This document shows, piece by piece, positions 52,966-61,132 of a stretch of 64,000 nt of DNA. The DNA is from Kitasatospora sp. NBC_00240. Lineage in GTDB: Bacteria > Actinomycetota > Actinomycetes > Streptomycetales > Streptomycetaceae. Under the pieces are notes generated by a model. It ran no database searches. It was not told where the DNA came from and was given only the letters and a program-made list of their open reading frames with translations. The first letter of the stretch is position 1. Every line of letters starts with the position of its first letter. Location of the stretch: NCBI RefSeq assembly GCF_026342405.1, contig NZ_JAPEMU010000001.1, positions 6,572,001-6,636,000 of the forward strand, in the 5' to 3' direction. The translations under genes and the position numbers were made by a program.

Positions 52966-54387
52966 GTGACAGCACAGGACGCCCCCACCGGCCCCACCGC
53001 CACCGCCGCGACGGCGCCGTGGACGGGCCGCTGGGTCACCGACCGGCTCGGCATCGGCCTGACCGGATCGGACCGGCTGCCCGAGTTCGTCGGACTCGCC
53101 CTGCGCGAGAACAAGAAGCGCGCCCACCTGCTGGTCTCCAACGTGCTCGGCAAGCACGTCCCGCAGAGCCCCGGCGTCGTCCACGGCGCCGGCCTCGACC
53201 TCGGCCGCCGGGTCCGCGAACTCCTCGGCGAGGACGCCTCCCGGCAGGCCGTCGTGCTCGGCTACGCCGAGACCGCCACCGGCCTCGGCCACAGCGTCGC
53301 CGACGCTCTCGGCGCGCCCTACCTGCACTCCACCCGGCGGCCGGTCGAGGGCGTCACCCCGGTCGGCGGTTTCGAGGAGGAGCACTCGCACGCCACCTCG
53401 CACCTGCTGCTCCCCGCCGACCCCGCCCTGCTGGCCGGCGACGGGCCGCTCGTCCTGGTCGACGACGAGTTCTCCACCGGCAACACCGTCCTCAACACCA
53501 TCCGCGCCCTGCACGCCGGCCACCCGCGCGCCCACTACGTGGTGGTCTCGCTGGTCGATCTGCGCGGCGAGGCCGACCGCTCCCGGCTGGCCGAGGCGGC
53601 CGCCGACCTCGGTGCCCGCCTCGACCTGGTCGCCACCGTCAGCGGCGGCGTCCTGCTGCCCGCGGACGTCATGCCGCGCGCCCAGGCGCTGATCGACGGC
53701 GCCGGGCCCCCCGCCGCGCTGCCCGACGGCCCGCCCGCCCCCGTCACCCGGGTCGAGCTCGGCTGGCCCGCCGGCCTGCCCGACGGCGGCCGGCACGGCT
53801 TCACCCCCGAGCACCGGGCCGCCCTGGACACCGCGCTGCCCGAGCTGACCAAGCAGCTGCTCCGGGGCCTGGTCGCCGGCCCCGCCACATCGGAGCCCGG
53901 CCTCGCCGCCGTCCCCCGGGTCCTCGTCCTCGGCTTCGAGGAGCTGATGTACGCCCCGCTGCGGCTGGCCGGCGGCCTGGCCGGCGTGCTCGGTGAGGAG
54001 AGCGTCCGGTTCTCCACCACCACCCGCTCCCCGGTCCTCGCCGTCGACGACCCCGGCTACGCGATCCGCACCCGGCTCGCCTTCCCCGCCCACGACGACC
54101 CGGCGGACGAGGGCTCCGGCGAGCGCTACGCCTACAACGTGGCCCCCGGCAGCGACCCTCGCCGCCGCTTCGAGGCGATCGTCCTCGTCGTCGACGACCA
54201 CGGCGACACCCCCGCGCTGCACCAGGGCGAGCGGGCCCTGCTGCGCCAGCTGCGGCAGGTCACCGACCACGTCGTGCTCGCCGTCCTGCCCTCCTACCGG
54301 CCGGGCGCCGCCGCCCCGTCCGTCCTGCCGTCCGACGGACCGGGCGCCGCCGCCCCGTCCGTCCCCGTACCGCCCCCGGCCGCCTGA
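52966..54387 (+). CDS. phosphoribosyltransferase with TRSP domain (Ter cluster)
   Basis: A 473-residue protein. The PRPP-binding motif is LVLVDDEFSTGNTVLN (about 165), preceded by orotate-PRTase-like beta strands. The C-terminal part contains FEELMYAPLRLAGGLAG and TTTRSPVLAVDDPGYAI, typical of the TRSP domain. Such enzymes would attach a base to phosphoribose in a nucleoside-like pathway. GTG 52966, GCAGGAG upstream. Its stop codon overlaps an ATG used by a possible longer form of the next gene. Confidence 0.88.
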   Translation: MTAQDAPTGPTATAATAPWTGRWVTDRLGIGLTGSDRLPEFVGLALRENKKRAHLLVSNVLGKHVPQSPGVVHGAGLDLGRRVRELLGEDASRQAVVLGYAETATGLGHSVADALGAPYLHSTRRPVEGVTPVGGFEEEHSHATSHLLLPADPALLAGDGPLVLVDDEFSTGNTVLNTIRALHAGHPRAHYVVVSLVDLRGEADRSRLAEAAADLGARLDLVATVSGGVLLPADVMPRAQALIDGAGPPAALPDGPPAPVTRVELGWPAGLPDGGRHGFTPEHRAALDTALPELTKQLLRGLVAGPATSEPGLAAVPRVLVLGFEELMYAPLRLAGGLAGVLGEESVRFSTTTRSPVLAVDDPGYAIRTRLAFPAHDDPADEGSGERYAYNVAPGSDPRRRFEAIVLVVDDHGDTPALHQGERALLRQLRQVTDHVVLAVLPSYRPGAAAPSVLPSDGPGAAAPSVPVPPPAA

Positions 54388-54521
54388 TGGGCCGGGACCC
54401 TCGTACGCACGCGACCGACCACGGGCCCGCGAGCGACCATCAGCCCGAGAACGACCGCCGGCCCGGGACCGACCACCGGCCCGCGTCCGACAATCAGCCG
54501 CGCACCAGACCGAAGGCGAAC

Positions 54522-55694
54522 ATGACCACGCTGCCCCCCAGCACCGCGACCACACCGCGCCCGCTGTACGGCCCGGAGTTCTCCTCCTACGCCGCCGCCG
54601 ATGTCACCTGGCTGCTCACCGACCTCTCCGACGTCCCGCTGGAGGCCCCCACCGAGGAGCGCGAGGAGGCCGTGCAGAGCGGCGGCGCGCACTACGCGGA
54701 GTCCCTGCCCGTCGAGTACCAGCCCAGCCCCGAGTACCAGGAGCTGTTCCACCAGGCCCTGCGCACCTCCGCCCGGCGGATCGCACTGGCCGTCGGCACC
54801 GTCGCCGAGACCCTGCTGCGCGAGCGCGGCCGCGGCCTCGTACTCGCCTCCCTCGCCCGGGCCGGCACCCCGGTCGGCATCCTGATCCGCCGCTGGCTGG
54901 CCTTCGCCCACGACCTCGACACCCCGCACTACGCGGTGTCGATCGTCCGCGGCCGGGGCATCGACCCGGTCGCCCTGCGCTACCTCGCCGCCCACCACAA
55001 CGCCGCCGACGTGGTCTTCGTGGACGGCTGGACGGGCAAGGGCGCGATCACCCGCGAACTCGCCGAGGCGCTCGTCGGCACCGACTTCAACCCCGAGCTC
55101 GCCGTCCTCGCCGACCCGGGCGGCTGCGTGCGCACCTACGGCACCCGGGACGACTTCCTGATCCCGTCCGCCTGCCTCAACTCCACCGTCTCCGGCCTGA
55201 TCTCACGTACCGTGCTGCGCGCCGACCTGATCGGCCCGGACGACTTCCACGGCGCCAAGCACTACGCCGACCTGGCCGGCGCCGACGTCTCCAACTCCTT
55301 CCTGGAGACCGTCGCCGATCACTTCGAGGCCGTTCGCGAGGAGGCCCTCGCCGCCGCCGCGCAGCTGGCGGAGGTGGACCGCACCCCCGCCTGGGAGGGC
55401 TGGGCCGCCGTGGAGCGGATCAGCGCCGAATACGGCATCGACAACGTCAACCTGGTCAAGCCCGGTGTCGGCGAGACCACCCGGGTGATGCTGCGCCGGG
55501 TGCCCTGGCGCGTGCTCGCCCGGCGCGGCGCCGGCGCCGACCTCGACCACGTACGACTGCTGGCGGCCCAGCGCGGGGTACCCGTGGAGGAGGTCGACGA
55601 CCTCCCCTACTCCTGCGTCGGCCTGATCCACCCCCGCTACAGCCGAGGCGCCGTCGGCGAAGCCGGCACCGCCGTCCTGACGAAGGAGGCCTGA
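54522..55694 (+). CDS. StiP-type (PRTase/PELOTA) protein of Ter cluster
   Basis: A 390-residue protein of the family annotated as cysteine protease StiP. Sequence signs are SSYAAADVTWLLTDLSDV, EEREEAVQSGGAHYAESLPVEY, GIDPVALRYL, VVFVDGWTGKGAITREL and CLNSTVSGLISRTVL. VFVDGWTGKG occupies a PRPP-binding-like position, so the family is better viewed as PRTase-like. ATG 54522 (GAAGG upstream) was chosen; an ATG at 54387 overlapping the previous stop would add a His/Asp-rich repeat segment of doubtful reality. Confidence 0.82.
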   Translation: MTTLPPSTATTPRPLYGPEFSSYAAADVTWLLTDLSDVPLEAPTEEREEAVQSGGAHYAESLPVEYQPSPEYQELFHQALRTSARRIALAVGTVAETLLRERGRGLVLASLARAGTPVGILIRRWLAFAHDLDTPHYAVSIVRGRGIDPVALRYLAAHHNAADVVFVDGWTGKGAITRELAEALVGTDFNPELAVLADPGGCVRTYGTRDDFLIPSACLNSTVSGLISRTVLRADLIGPDDFHGAKHYADLAGADVSNSFLETVADHFEAVREEALAAAAQLAEVDRTPAWEGWAAVERISAEYGIDNVNLVKPGVGETTRVMLRRVPWRVLARRGAGADLDHVRLLAAQRGVPVEEVDDLPYSCVGLIHPRYSRGAVGEAGTAVLTKEA

Positions 55695-55700
55695 CGCCTG

Positions 55701-56570
55701 ATGAGTACCGACCGACAGTTCCTGGTGGCGAGCGACCTCGACCGCACCCTGATCTACTCCAACCGCGCCCTCGCACTGGACGTCCCCGACCGGCTGGCAC
55801 CCCGCCTGCTCTCGGTCGAGGTGCACGACGGCAAGGCGCTCTCCTTCATGACCGAGCAGGCCGCCGAGCTGCTGGTCGAGCTCGTCGGCGCGGCCGTCTT
55901 CGTGCCGGCCACCACCCGCACCCGAACCCAGTACGAGCGGGTCAACCTGCCCGGCCCGACGCCCGGCTGGGTCCCGCAGTACGCGATCTGCACCAACGGC
56001 GGCCAGATCCTGGTCAACGGCGTCCCGGACCAGGACTGGCAGGCCGAGGTCCGCACCCGGCTGGAGGCCGCCTCCGCCCCGCTCCGCGAGGTCGTCGAGC
56101 ACCTGGCCCTGGCGGCCGACCCGGAGTGGACCCACAAGCGCCGGGTCGCCGAGGACCTCTTCGCCTACCTGGTCGTCGAGCGCGCCGAACTGCCGGCCGG
56201 CTGGCTCGACGAACTCACCGCCTGGTGCGCCGAGCGCGGCTGGACGGTCTCCCTCCAGGGCCGCAAGGTCTACGCCGTGCCGGCCCCGCTCAGCAAGAGC
56301 GAGGCCCTCGCCGAGGTCGAACGCCGCCTGGGCGGCGCCACCGTGTTCTCGGCCGGCGACTCCCTGCTCGACGCCGAACTCCTGCTGGCCGCCGACGCCG
56401 GCTGGCGCCCCGGCCACGGCGAACTCGCCGACTCCGACTGGACGGCACCCGGCGTCACCGCCCTCACCCAGGTCGGCGTCGCGGCGGGCGAGGAGATCGT
56501 CCGTCAGATCCTGGACCGCGTCCGGGCCGGCGCCCGCCCCGGGGCGGCCCGGACCGCGCCGGCGCGGTAG
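55701..56570 (+). CDS. HAD-superfamily phosphatase of Ter cluster
   Basis: A 289-residue hydrolase of the Cof/sucrose-phosphatase-like HAD type. The nucleophile motif is SDLDRTLIYS (DxD), and motif IV is FSAGDSLLDAELL. ATTRTRTQYER corresponds to motif II. It would dephosphorylate an intermediate of the Ter metabolite pathway. Its ATG is six bases after the upstream stop codon, so the two are cotranscribed. No ATP-grasp gene, which accompanies these enzymes in many Ter operons, is seen nearby. Confidence 0.9.
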   Translation: MSTDRQFLVASDLDRTLIYSNRALALDVPDRLAPRLLSVEVHDGKALSFMTEQAAELLVELVGAAVFVPATTRTRTQYERVNLPGPTPGWVPQYAICTNGGQILVNGVPDQDWQAEVRTRLEAASAPLREVVEHLALAADPEWTHKRRVAEDLFAYLVVERAELPAGWLDELTAWCAERGWTVSLQGRKVYAVPAPLSKSEALAEVERRLGGATVFSAGDSLLDAELLLAADAGWRPGHGELADSDWTAPGVTALTQVGVAAGEEIVRQILDRVRAGARPGAARTAPAR

Positions 56571-56652
56571 GGGAGCGGAGCCGGCGCGGTAGGGCCCGCA
56601 GGCGCGGGCCTGGGAAGCTACGTGCCCGGGCCTGGGACGCAACGCGTCCGGG

Positions 56653-56877
56653 TCAGCCGCAGCAGCCGCCACCGCAGCAGCCGCCGCCTCCACCGGAGGG
56701 GGCCTGCTGCGGTGCGGCCGAGCCGCCGCCCACGCCCGTCACGGCGACGGTGGAGAGCAGCTTGACGGTGTCGGGGTGCCCCTGCGGGCACACGGCCGGA
56801 TCGTTGGCCTGGGCCATCGCGCGGCGGAGCTCGAACGTGGCGCCGCAGGAGCGGCAGCGGAAGTCATAACGAGGCAT
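56653..56877 (-). CDS. FmdB-type zinc ribbon protein
   Basis: A 74-residue protein with a classical start PRYDFRCRSCGATFELRR and a second pair of metal-binding residues in CPQGHPDTVKLLS. The tail is Gly/Cys-rich (GGGGGCCGGGCCG), forming an extra Cys cluster. FmdB-like zinc ribbons have no settled function. It converges with the HAD gene. Confidence 0.88.
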   Translation of the reverse strand: MPRYDFRCRSCGATFELRRAMAQANDPAVCPQGHPDTVKLLSTVAVTGVGGGSAAPQQAPSGGGGGCCGGGCCG

Positions 56878-56898
56878 ACCCGCAGGGTACCCAGCCGA

Positions 56899-57381
56899 TC
56901 AGCCCGTGGGCACGCCCCGGTCGCGCTTCTGCCGGACGTACACCTGCTTGCGTACCCGCGCGACGACCGAGCCGTCCGCCGCCACCACCTCGGTGTCGAA
57001 CCAGATCAGGGCCTTCTTGCCGTCCTGGGTCAGCTCGCGGATCTCGGCGAGCCGGTCGTCGGTCAGCGTGAACTCGGCGAAGATGTCGCCGCGTCCCGGC
57101 GAGACGAAGCTGATCTCGGCGGCGGCGTCCCACACCACGTAGTCCCGGCCGAGGTTCTGCATGACCAGCAGCATCCAGAACGGATCGGTCATCGCGAAGA
57201 TCGAGCCGCCGAAATGGGTACCGACGTAGTTGCGGTTCAGCCGGCCGAGCCGGAGCCGGACTTTCGCGAAGCGGAAGTCGTCAGCGACCGACAGCACCCG
57301 GATGCCTGCGCAGAGGAAGGGCGGCCAGAGGTTGATCCCACGCCGGAAGGTCGCGGCGGTCATGGTGCGCTTACGTGCCAT
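56899..57381 (-). CDS. DUF4442 hotdog-fold protein
   Basis: A 160-residue protein of the thioesterase-like DUF4442 family. The segment THFGGSIFAMTDPFWMLLVM holds the hotdog helix, and FVSPGRGDIFAEFTLTDD follows. The substrate is unknown, possibly an acyl-CoA or acyl carrier. It lies 21 bases upstream of the FmdB gene on the same strand, so the two probably form an operon. Confidence 0.82.
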   Translation of the reverse strand: MARKRTMTAATFRRGINLWPPFLCAGIRVLSVADDFRFAKVRLRLGRLNRNYVGTHFGGSIFAMTDPFWMLLVMQNLGRDYVVWDAAAEISFVSPGRGDIFAEFTLTDDRLAEIRELTQDGKKALIWFDTEVVAADGSVVARVRKQVYVRQKRDRGVPTG

Positions 57382-57415
57382 GGGAGGACTCTAGCCGGTT
57401 AAGTTACTGGTGAGT

Positions 57416-57447
57416 AATGGCGCTGTGCGCTGTGCGCTGTGCGCCGG
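57416..57447. repeat. short GCTGTGC tandem repeat
   Basis: Four copies of CGCTGTG follow each other upstream of the DUF4442 gene. It probably has no function beyond slippage. Confidence 0.6.
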
Positions 57448-57559
57448 GTGGGGTCCGGTGTCCCTGATGCTGGTGGTTCCGCTCCAGCGGCCGACGGCTC
57501 CGTGCACCGCCCGCCGTGCACCGGCCGCCGGTTCCCGGCCGCCGCGTCCCGGGCCGCGG

Positions 57560-59014
57560 TCAGTGGTGGCCGCCCGCGCCCAGGTCGCCCCGGATCAGCT
57601 CCACCACCTTGGCCGCCGTCCCCCGGACCGCCGCCAGCTCACCCAGGAAGTGCCAGTAGTCCGGGTGCCGGCCCGCCGCCTCCAGCTCGGCGACCGCCCG
57701 GTCCAGGCGCGCCACCGCCGCGTCCAGCGGGCCCGCGTGCCGGGGGTCCGGCGCCTGCCGGCCGGACATCGCCAGCCGCTGGGCGTCCCGCAACGCGAAC
57801 CGCGTCCGCTCGATCTCGCGGTGCGGGTCGTGCTCCACCTCGTTCAGCTGCCGCAGCCGGTCGTTGACCGCCGCCACCGAGTCGTCCGCCGTGGTCAGCA
57901 GCGCCCGCACGGTACCGATCGCGCCCGTCGCGTCCGGCCAGCGCTGCTCGTCCCGGGCCCGCGCCGCCTCGGCCAGCTTCTCCCGCGCCGCGCGCACCGC
58001 CTCGGCCACCTGGACCGGCACCCGCTGCAGGTCCTGCCAGCACGCACTGCTGAACCGGCGGCGCAGCTCGCTGAGTGCCGGCTCCACCGTCCCCGCCTTG
58101 GTCTCCAACGCCTGGATCCGGGTCCGCAGACTCGCCACCCGGCGGTCGATCTCCTGGGCCCGCTCCGGCAGCCGCTGCGCCTGCTCCGCGACCGCCTCCG
58201 CCCGGCGCGCCACGTCGTCGGCCCGTTTCAGCGTCGGCGCCACCCCGTGCTTGGAGGCCCCTTCGTTCAACCGGGTCAGCTCCGGTGCCAGCTCGGCCAG
58301 CTGCGCCGCGAGATCGTCCGCCTTCAGCCCGGCCGCCCGGACCGCCTCCAGCGCGGTGGTCGCCGTCAGCAGCGAACGCTTCGCCTTCTCGACGGCCGGC
58401 GTCACCCGCATCAGCTGCGACTCCGCCTGCTGCAGCAGCGGCTGCAGCCGTTGCAGGAACCCGTCCAGCTCAGCCTGCGCCGACCCGAGCTGCCCCTTCA
58501 CGTCCTCCAGCCGGCGCCGTGCCTGCGTGGCCGCACCCGACTCCAGTTCCTCGGCGTCCAGGTCGTACGCGTCGAGCGCCGCCAGGTAGTTCACACTGAC
58601 CTGGTCCACCCGCCCCGAGACCTGCTGGAAGTCGGCGAGCACCTGCCGCGCGGCCGCACTGTCCTCGGCGGCCCGCACCGTCTCCACCGCCAGCTGCACG
58701 TCCCGCTGCGCCGAGTCCAGCTCGTAGAACGCCTGCTGCGCGGCATCCCGGGCCGCCCGGGCATCGGCCCGCAAGGTGTCGTTGCGCCGCCACCAGCCGC
58801 CCCGGCCACCCGCCGCACCACCGAACGCCGCCGCCCCGGCGGCCCCCACCATCCCCGCCACCACCAGCGGCAACACCAGCGCCTCGACCGCCGCGCCCCC
58901 GAGCCGCCCCCGCCCGCTCCCGCCGGCCACTCCCACTCCGAGCTCCCTGCCTAGCCGTCCCGTCCCGCCCGACCACCCCGAAGGCCGGCCCGGCAGCTGA
59001 TCCACCACCCCCAT
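57560..59014 (-). CDS. membrane-anchored coiled-coil protein
   Basis: A 484-residue protein. Residues about 42-75 include a hydrophobic Gly/Ala-rich segment (EALVLPLVVAGMVGAAGAAAF). From about 80 to 470 the sequence is almost entirely Ala/Leu/Arg/Glu/Gln heptads, predicted to form long coiled coils, with YWHFLGELAAVRGTAAKVVELI near the end. No enzyme motif exists. It resembles Streptomyces proteins of unknown function. ATG 59014 was used, with GGGAAG upstream; internal starts are possible. Confidence 0.75.
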   Translation of the reverse strand: MGVVDQLPGRPSGWSGGTGRLGRELGVGVAGGSGRGRLGGAAVEALVLPLVVAGMVGAAGAAAFGGAAGGRGGWWRRNDTLRADARAARDAAQQAFYELDSAQRDVQLAVETVRAAEDSAAARQVLADFQQVSGRVDQVSVNYLAALDAYDLDAEELESGAATQARRRLEDVKGQLGSAQAELDGFLQRLQPLLQQAESQLMRVTPAVEKAKRSLLTATTALEAVRAAGLKADDLAAQLAELAPELTRLNEGASKHGVAPTLKRADDVARRAEAVAEQAQRLPERAQEIDRRVASLRTRIQALETKAGTVEPALSELRRRFSSACWQDLQRVPVQVAEAVRAAREKLAEAARARDEQRWPDATGAIGTVRALLTTADDSVAAVNDRLRQLNEVEHDPHREIERTRFALRDAQRLAMSGRQAPDPRHAGPLDAAVARLDRAVAELEAAGRHPDYWHFLGELAAVRGTAAKVVELIRGDLGAGGHH

Positions 59015-59211
59015 TCTTCCCGATCACCCCCACCGACCGGCACCCCTTGCACCGCAGCCGCACCCCGTGCCCGTCCAGCCCCGCACCAGCGCCCCGCCGC
59101 CCCCGTTCCCCGGCCCGTCCCCCGCCCGTCCCACTCCTCGGCCATGTGCACCGGACGGTCCCCCGGACCAGGTACTCTTGCCTTTCGTCGTGCCCCACGG
59201 GCCGCGACGGG

Positions 59212-59283
59212 GGGCGCGTAGCTCAGTGGTAGAGCGCTGCTCTTACAAAGCAGATGTCGGCGGTTCGAAACCGTCCGCGCCCA
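59212..59283 (+). tRNA. tRNA-Val (TAC), probable integration site
   Basis: A 72-base cloverleaf. The acceptor stem GGGCGCG pairs with CGCGCCC, the anticodon loop CTTACAA contains TAC, and the T-loop is GTTCGAAAC. CCA is encoded at 59284-59286. A tyrosine integrase gene follows after a terminator, converging with it. In related elements the 3' half of a tRNA is the attachment core, so one att site is expected here; its partner copy lies beyond the window. Confidence 0.95.
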
Positions 59284-59290
59284 CCAGCCA

Positions 59291-59324
59291 AAAGGCCCCG
59301 GACCGCGAGCGGTCCGGGGCCTTT
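59291..59324. terminator. bidirectional terminator between tRNA-Val and int
   Basis: AAAGGCCCCGGACCGC and GCGGTCCGGGGCCTTT form a 16-bp perfect stem around GA. It serves the tRNA on one strand and the integrase on the other. Confidence 0.9.
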
Positions 59325-59341
59325 GACATCAGAACCTGACA

Positions 59342-60475
59342 TCAGTGGCGGCGCTTGAGCAGCCGGTCCATGTTGTCGAGCGCCAGACGCTGGGTGTCCT
59401 GAGCCACGTGGGTGTAGACGTTCATCGTCAGCCCGATCTGGCTGTGCCCCAGGATCTCCATCACCACCCGCGGCGGGACCCCGCAGGCGACGAGCAGCGT
59501 CGCGCACCCGTGCCGAGCATCGTGCAGCCGGATCACCGGCACGCCGGCCGACTCCGAGACCCGGACGAACGAGCGGTAGAGGTTGGTCGGCTCGATCGGC
59601 CGTCCGGTCCGGGTGGTGAAGATGTACCCGGACTCCTCCCACTTCTCGCCGGCCGTCCGCCGGATCTCGGCCTGCCGCATCCGGTGCCAGCGCAGCGCCG
59701 CCACGCAGATCCGGGGGAGCGGCACCGGCCGGCGCTTGCCGCTCTTGGTGGTGTCCGCGTACAGCTCCCCGCGGACCCGCTGCACCTGCTCCCGGATCAC
59801 CAACACCCGGTTTTCCAGGTCTACTTCGGACCACTTCAGCCCCACGATCTCACCGCGCCGCATGCCGAGCGCGACCGCCAGCACGAACGCGGCGTACAGC
59901 GGGTCCTGCCGACCGGCCGAGAGGAAGGTCAGCGTCTGGTCGAGGGACCACGGCGTGACCTCCCGGCTGGTCACCCGGGGCGGCGGGACCAGCATCGCCA
60001 CGTTGCGCACGATCAGCTCGTCCCGGCAGGCCGCGGTGAGCGCGGACCGCAGAACCCGGTGCGCCTCCTTGGCCGTGGCGGCGCTGGCCTGCGTGGTGAC
60101 CTTCGCCAGGAACGTCCGCACATCGCGCGGGCTCAGCGACTCCAGCCCCTTCGAGCCGAGCAGCGGGACCAGGTAGAGCCGCACGTGCGTCTCGTACTTG
60201 GCCTGCGTCGTGCGCTTGCGCTGGGGCTGGATGAAGTGCTCCAACCAGTAGGGCAGCCACTCGGAGAGCCTCGCCGACCGGGTGGGCGTCGCGATGCCCT
60301 GCCGGTCGCGGTCGACCAGCTCCTGACGCGCGCGGTCGCACTCGTCCCAGGTCGCGCCATAGACGAACTTGCGGGCCCGAGTGCCGTCGGGCTGCGGGAC
60401 GTAGACCGCGGCCTGGTACCGGCCGTCCTTGCGGCGGGTGACGGTGCCGGCCCCGTTGGGGTTGCGCTTGGCCAT
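59342..60475 (-). CDS. int: tyrosine-family site-specific integrase
   Basis: A 377-residue recombinase. The N-terminal arm-binding domain (NGAGTVTRRKDGRYQA) and SAM-like core-binding domain (about 65-145) precede the catalytic domain. Its Arg is in LGMRRGEIVGLKW, HxxR in HDARHGCATLL, His in GHSQIGLTMN and the Tyr nucleophile in MNVYTHVAQ. It integrates the element at the tRNA. It overlaps the excisionase gene by one base (TGATG), a translationally coupled pair. Confidence 0.96.
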   Translation of the reverse strand: MAKRNPNGAGTVTRRKDGRYQAAVYVPQPDGTRARKFVYGATWDECDRARQELVDRDRQGIATPTRSARLSEWLPYWLEHFIQPQRKRTTQAKYETHVRLYLVPLLGSKGLESLSPRDVRTFLAKVTTQASAATAKEAHRVLRSALTAACRDELIVRNVAMLVPPPRVTSREVTPWSLDQTLTFLSAGRQDPLYAAFVLAVALGMRRGEIVGLKWSEVDLENRVLVIREQVQRVRGELYADTTKSGKRRPVPLPRICVAALRWHRMRQAEIRRTAGEKWEESGYIFTTRTGRPIEPTNLYRSFVRVSESAGVPVIRLHDARHGCATLLVACGVPPRVVMEILGHSQIGLTMNVYTHVAQDTQRLALDNMDRLLKRRH

Positions 60476-60663
60476 CAGGCGTTGTCCTCGGTCTGGTTGC
60501 GGATGTAGGCGGCGAGGCTGTCGACGGAGATTCGGCGGCAGCGACCGATGGTGAAGCTGGCGAGGGTCTTGCGTCGGATGAGGTCGTAGACGGTGCTCCG
60601 GCCGACCCGGAGCGCGGCCATGACCTCGGGCACGGTCAGGGCTTCAGGCGTGGCGGTCGTCAT
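60475..60663 (-). CDS. xis: excisionase-like helix-turn-helix protein
   Basis: A 62-residue basic protein with a MerR-like winged HTH: LTVPEVMAALRVGRSTVYDLIRRKTL then IGRCRRISVDSLAAYI. This is the AlpA/excisionase pattern of integrative elements. GGAGG stands seven bases ahead of ATG 60663, and the longer upstream frame enters the repeat-rich region and is not needed. It would bend DNA for excision together with Int. Confidence 0.93.
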   Translation of the reverse strand: MTTATPEALTVPEVMAALRVGRSTVYDLIRRKTLASFTIGRCRRISVDSLAAYIRNQTEDNA

Positions 60664-60739
60664 GGTCAGTCCTCCTGCGGCGGGGTGCGGGCGGTCGGAG
60701 GGGATTTGCCGTGGCGCGTGTGTCCTAGGTGGGGATTTC

Positions 60740-60956
60740 TGCGTCATTGCGTCATCAGCGTCATTCGGGCTTCTGACCTGCGGCTTTGTATGACGCAGCG
60801 GCCCCGGGGTGCGTCATGGGTGCGTCATGGGCTGCGTCATCGCATGACGCACCCATGACGCAGATGACGCAGGATGACGCGGCGGCCGTCGTCTGCGTCA
60901 TGCCTGAAGCCGCAGGTCAGGGCCCGTTTTTCGGCCGCCATGACGCACATGACGCA
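60740..60956. repeat. dyad-symmetric heptamer (TGCGTCA/TGACGCA) array
   Basis: Twelve perfect copies of the heptamer are present. TGCGTCA starts at 60740, 60748, 60810, 60821, 60833 and 60894; its complement TGACGCA starts at 60791, 60845, 60856, 60865, 60941 and 60950. Near copies start at 60757 and 60875. The arrangement mirrors about 60846. The exact inverted pair CTGACCTGCGGCTT (60773-60786) and AAGCCGCAGGTCAG (60907-60920) encloses the inner part. Central copies are spaced 9-12 bases, close to one helical turn. An AT-rich stretch with AGGAAAAAAG follows at 60961-60981. A replication origin (iterons) or operator array is inferred. Confidence 0.9.
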
Positions 60957-61060
60957 GCGTCTTCCTACTTAGGAAAAAAGAGGGGGGTAGCTCTTGCAGT
61001 TCAGGTCCCCTCAGGGCGAGAAGGGGAGCCGCTGCGCGGCACGTCCTTCGTGCGGCTTCG

Positions 61061-61116
61061 CCGAACAGCAAGAGGAGCACCCGTTTCGCGGGGGCGGTGC
61101 TCCTCTTGCTGTTCGG
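61061..61116. terminator. 21-bp perfect inverted repeat, probable terminator of the rep operon
   Basis: CCGAACAGCAAGAGGAGCACC (61061-61081) and its exact complement (61096-61116) surround a 14-base centre. It lies 16 bases past the stop of the P-loop protein gene on the minus strand. The perfect long stem could end that transcript; the unusual length also permits another role in the origin. Confidence 0.82.
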
Positions 61117-61132
61117 GTGAACGCAGCACGGG

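Noticed and set aside
54387..54521. His/Asp-rich N-terminal extension of the StiP-type protein
   Set aside because: The ATG overlapping the previous stop is tempting, but the segment is an imperfect tandem repeat unlike family members, and ATG 54522 has its own ribosome site. Kept as an alternative only.
60740..60956. CRISPR array
   Set aside because: The repeated unit is only seven bases, occurs in both orientations and has irregular gaps; no cas genes are nearby.
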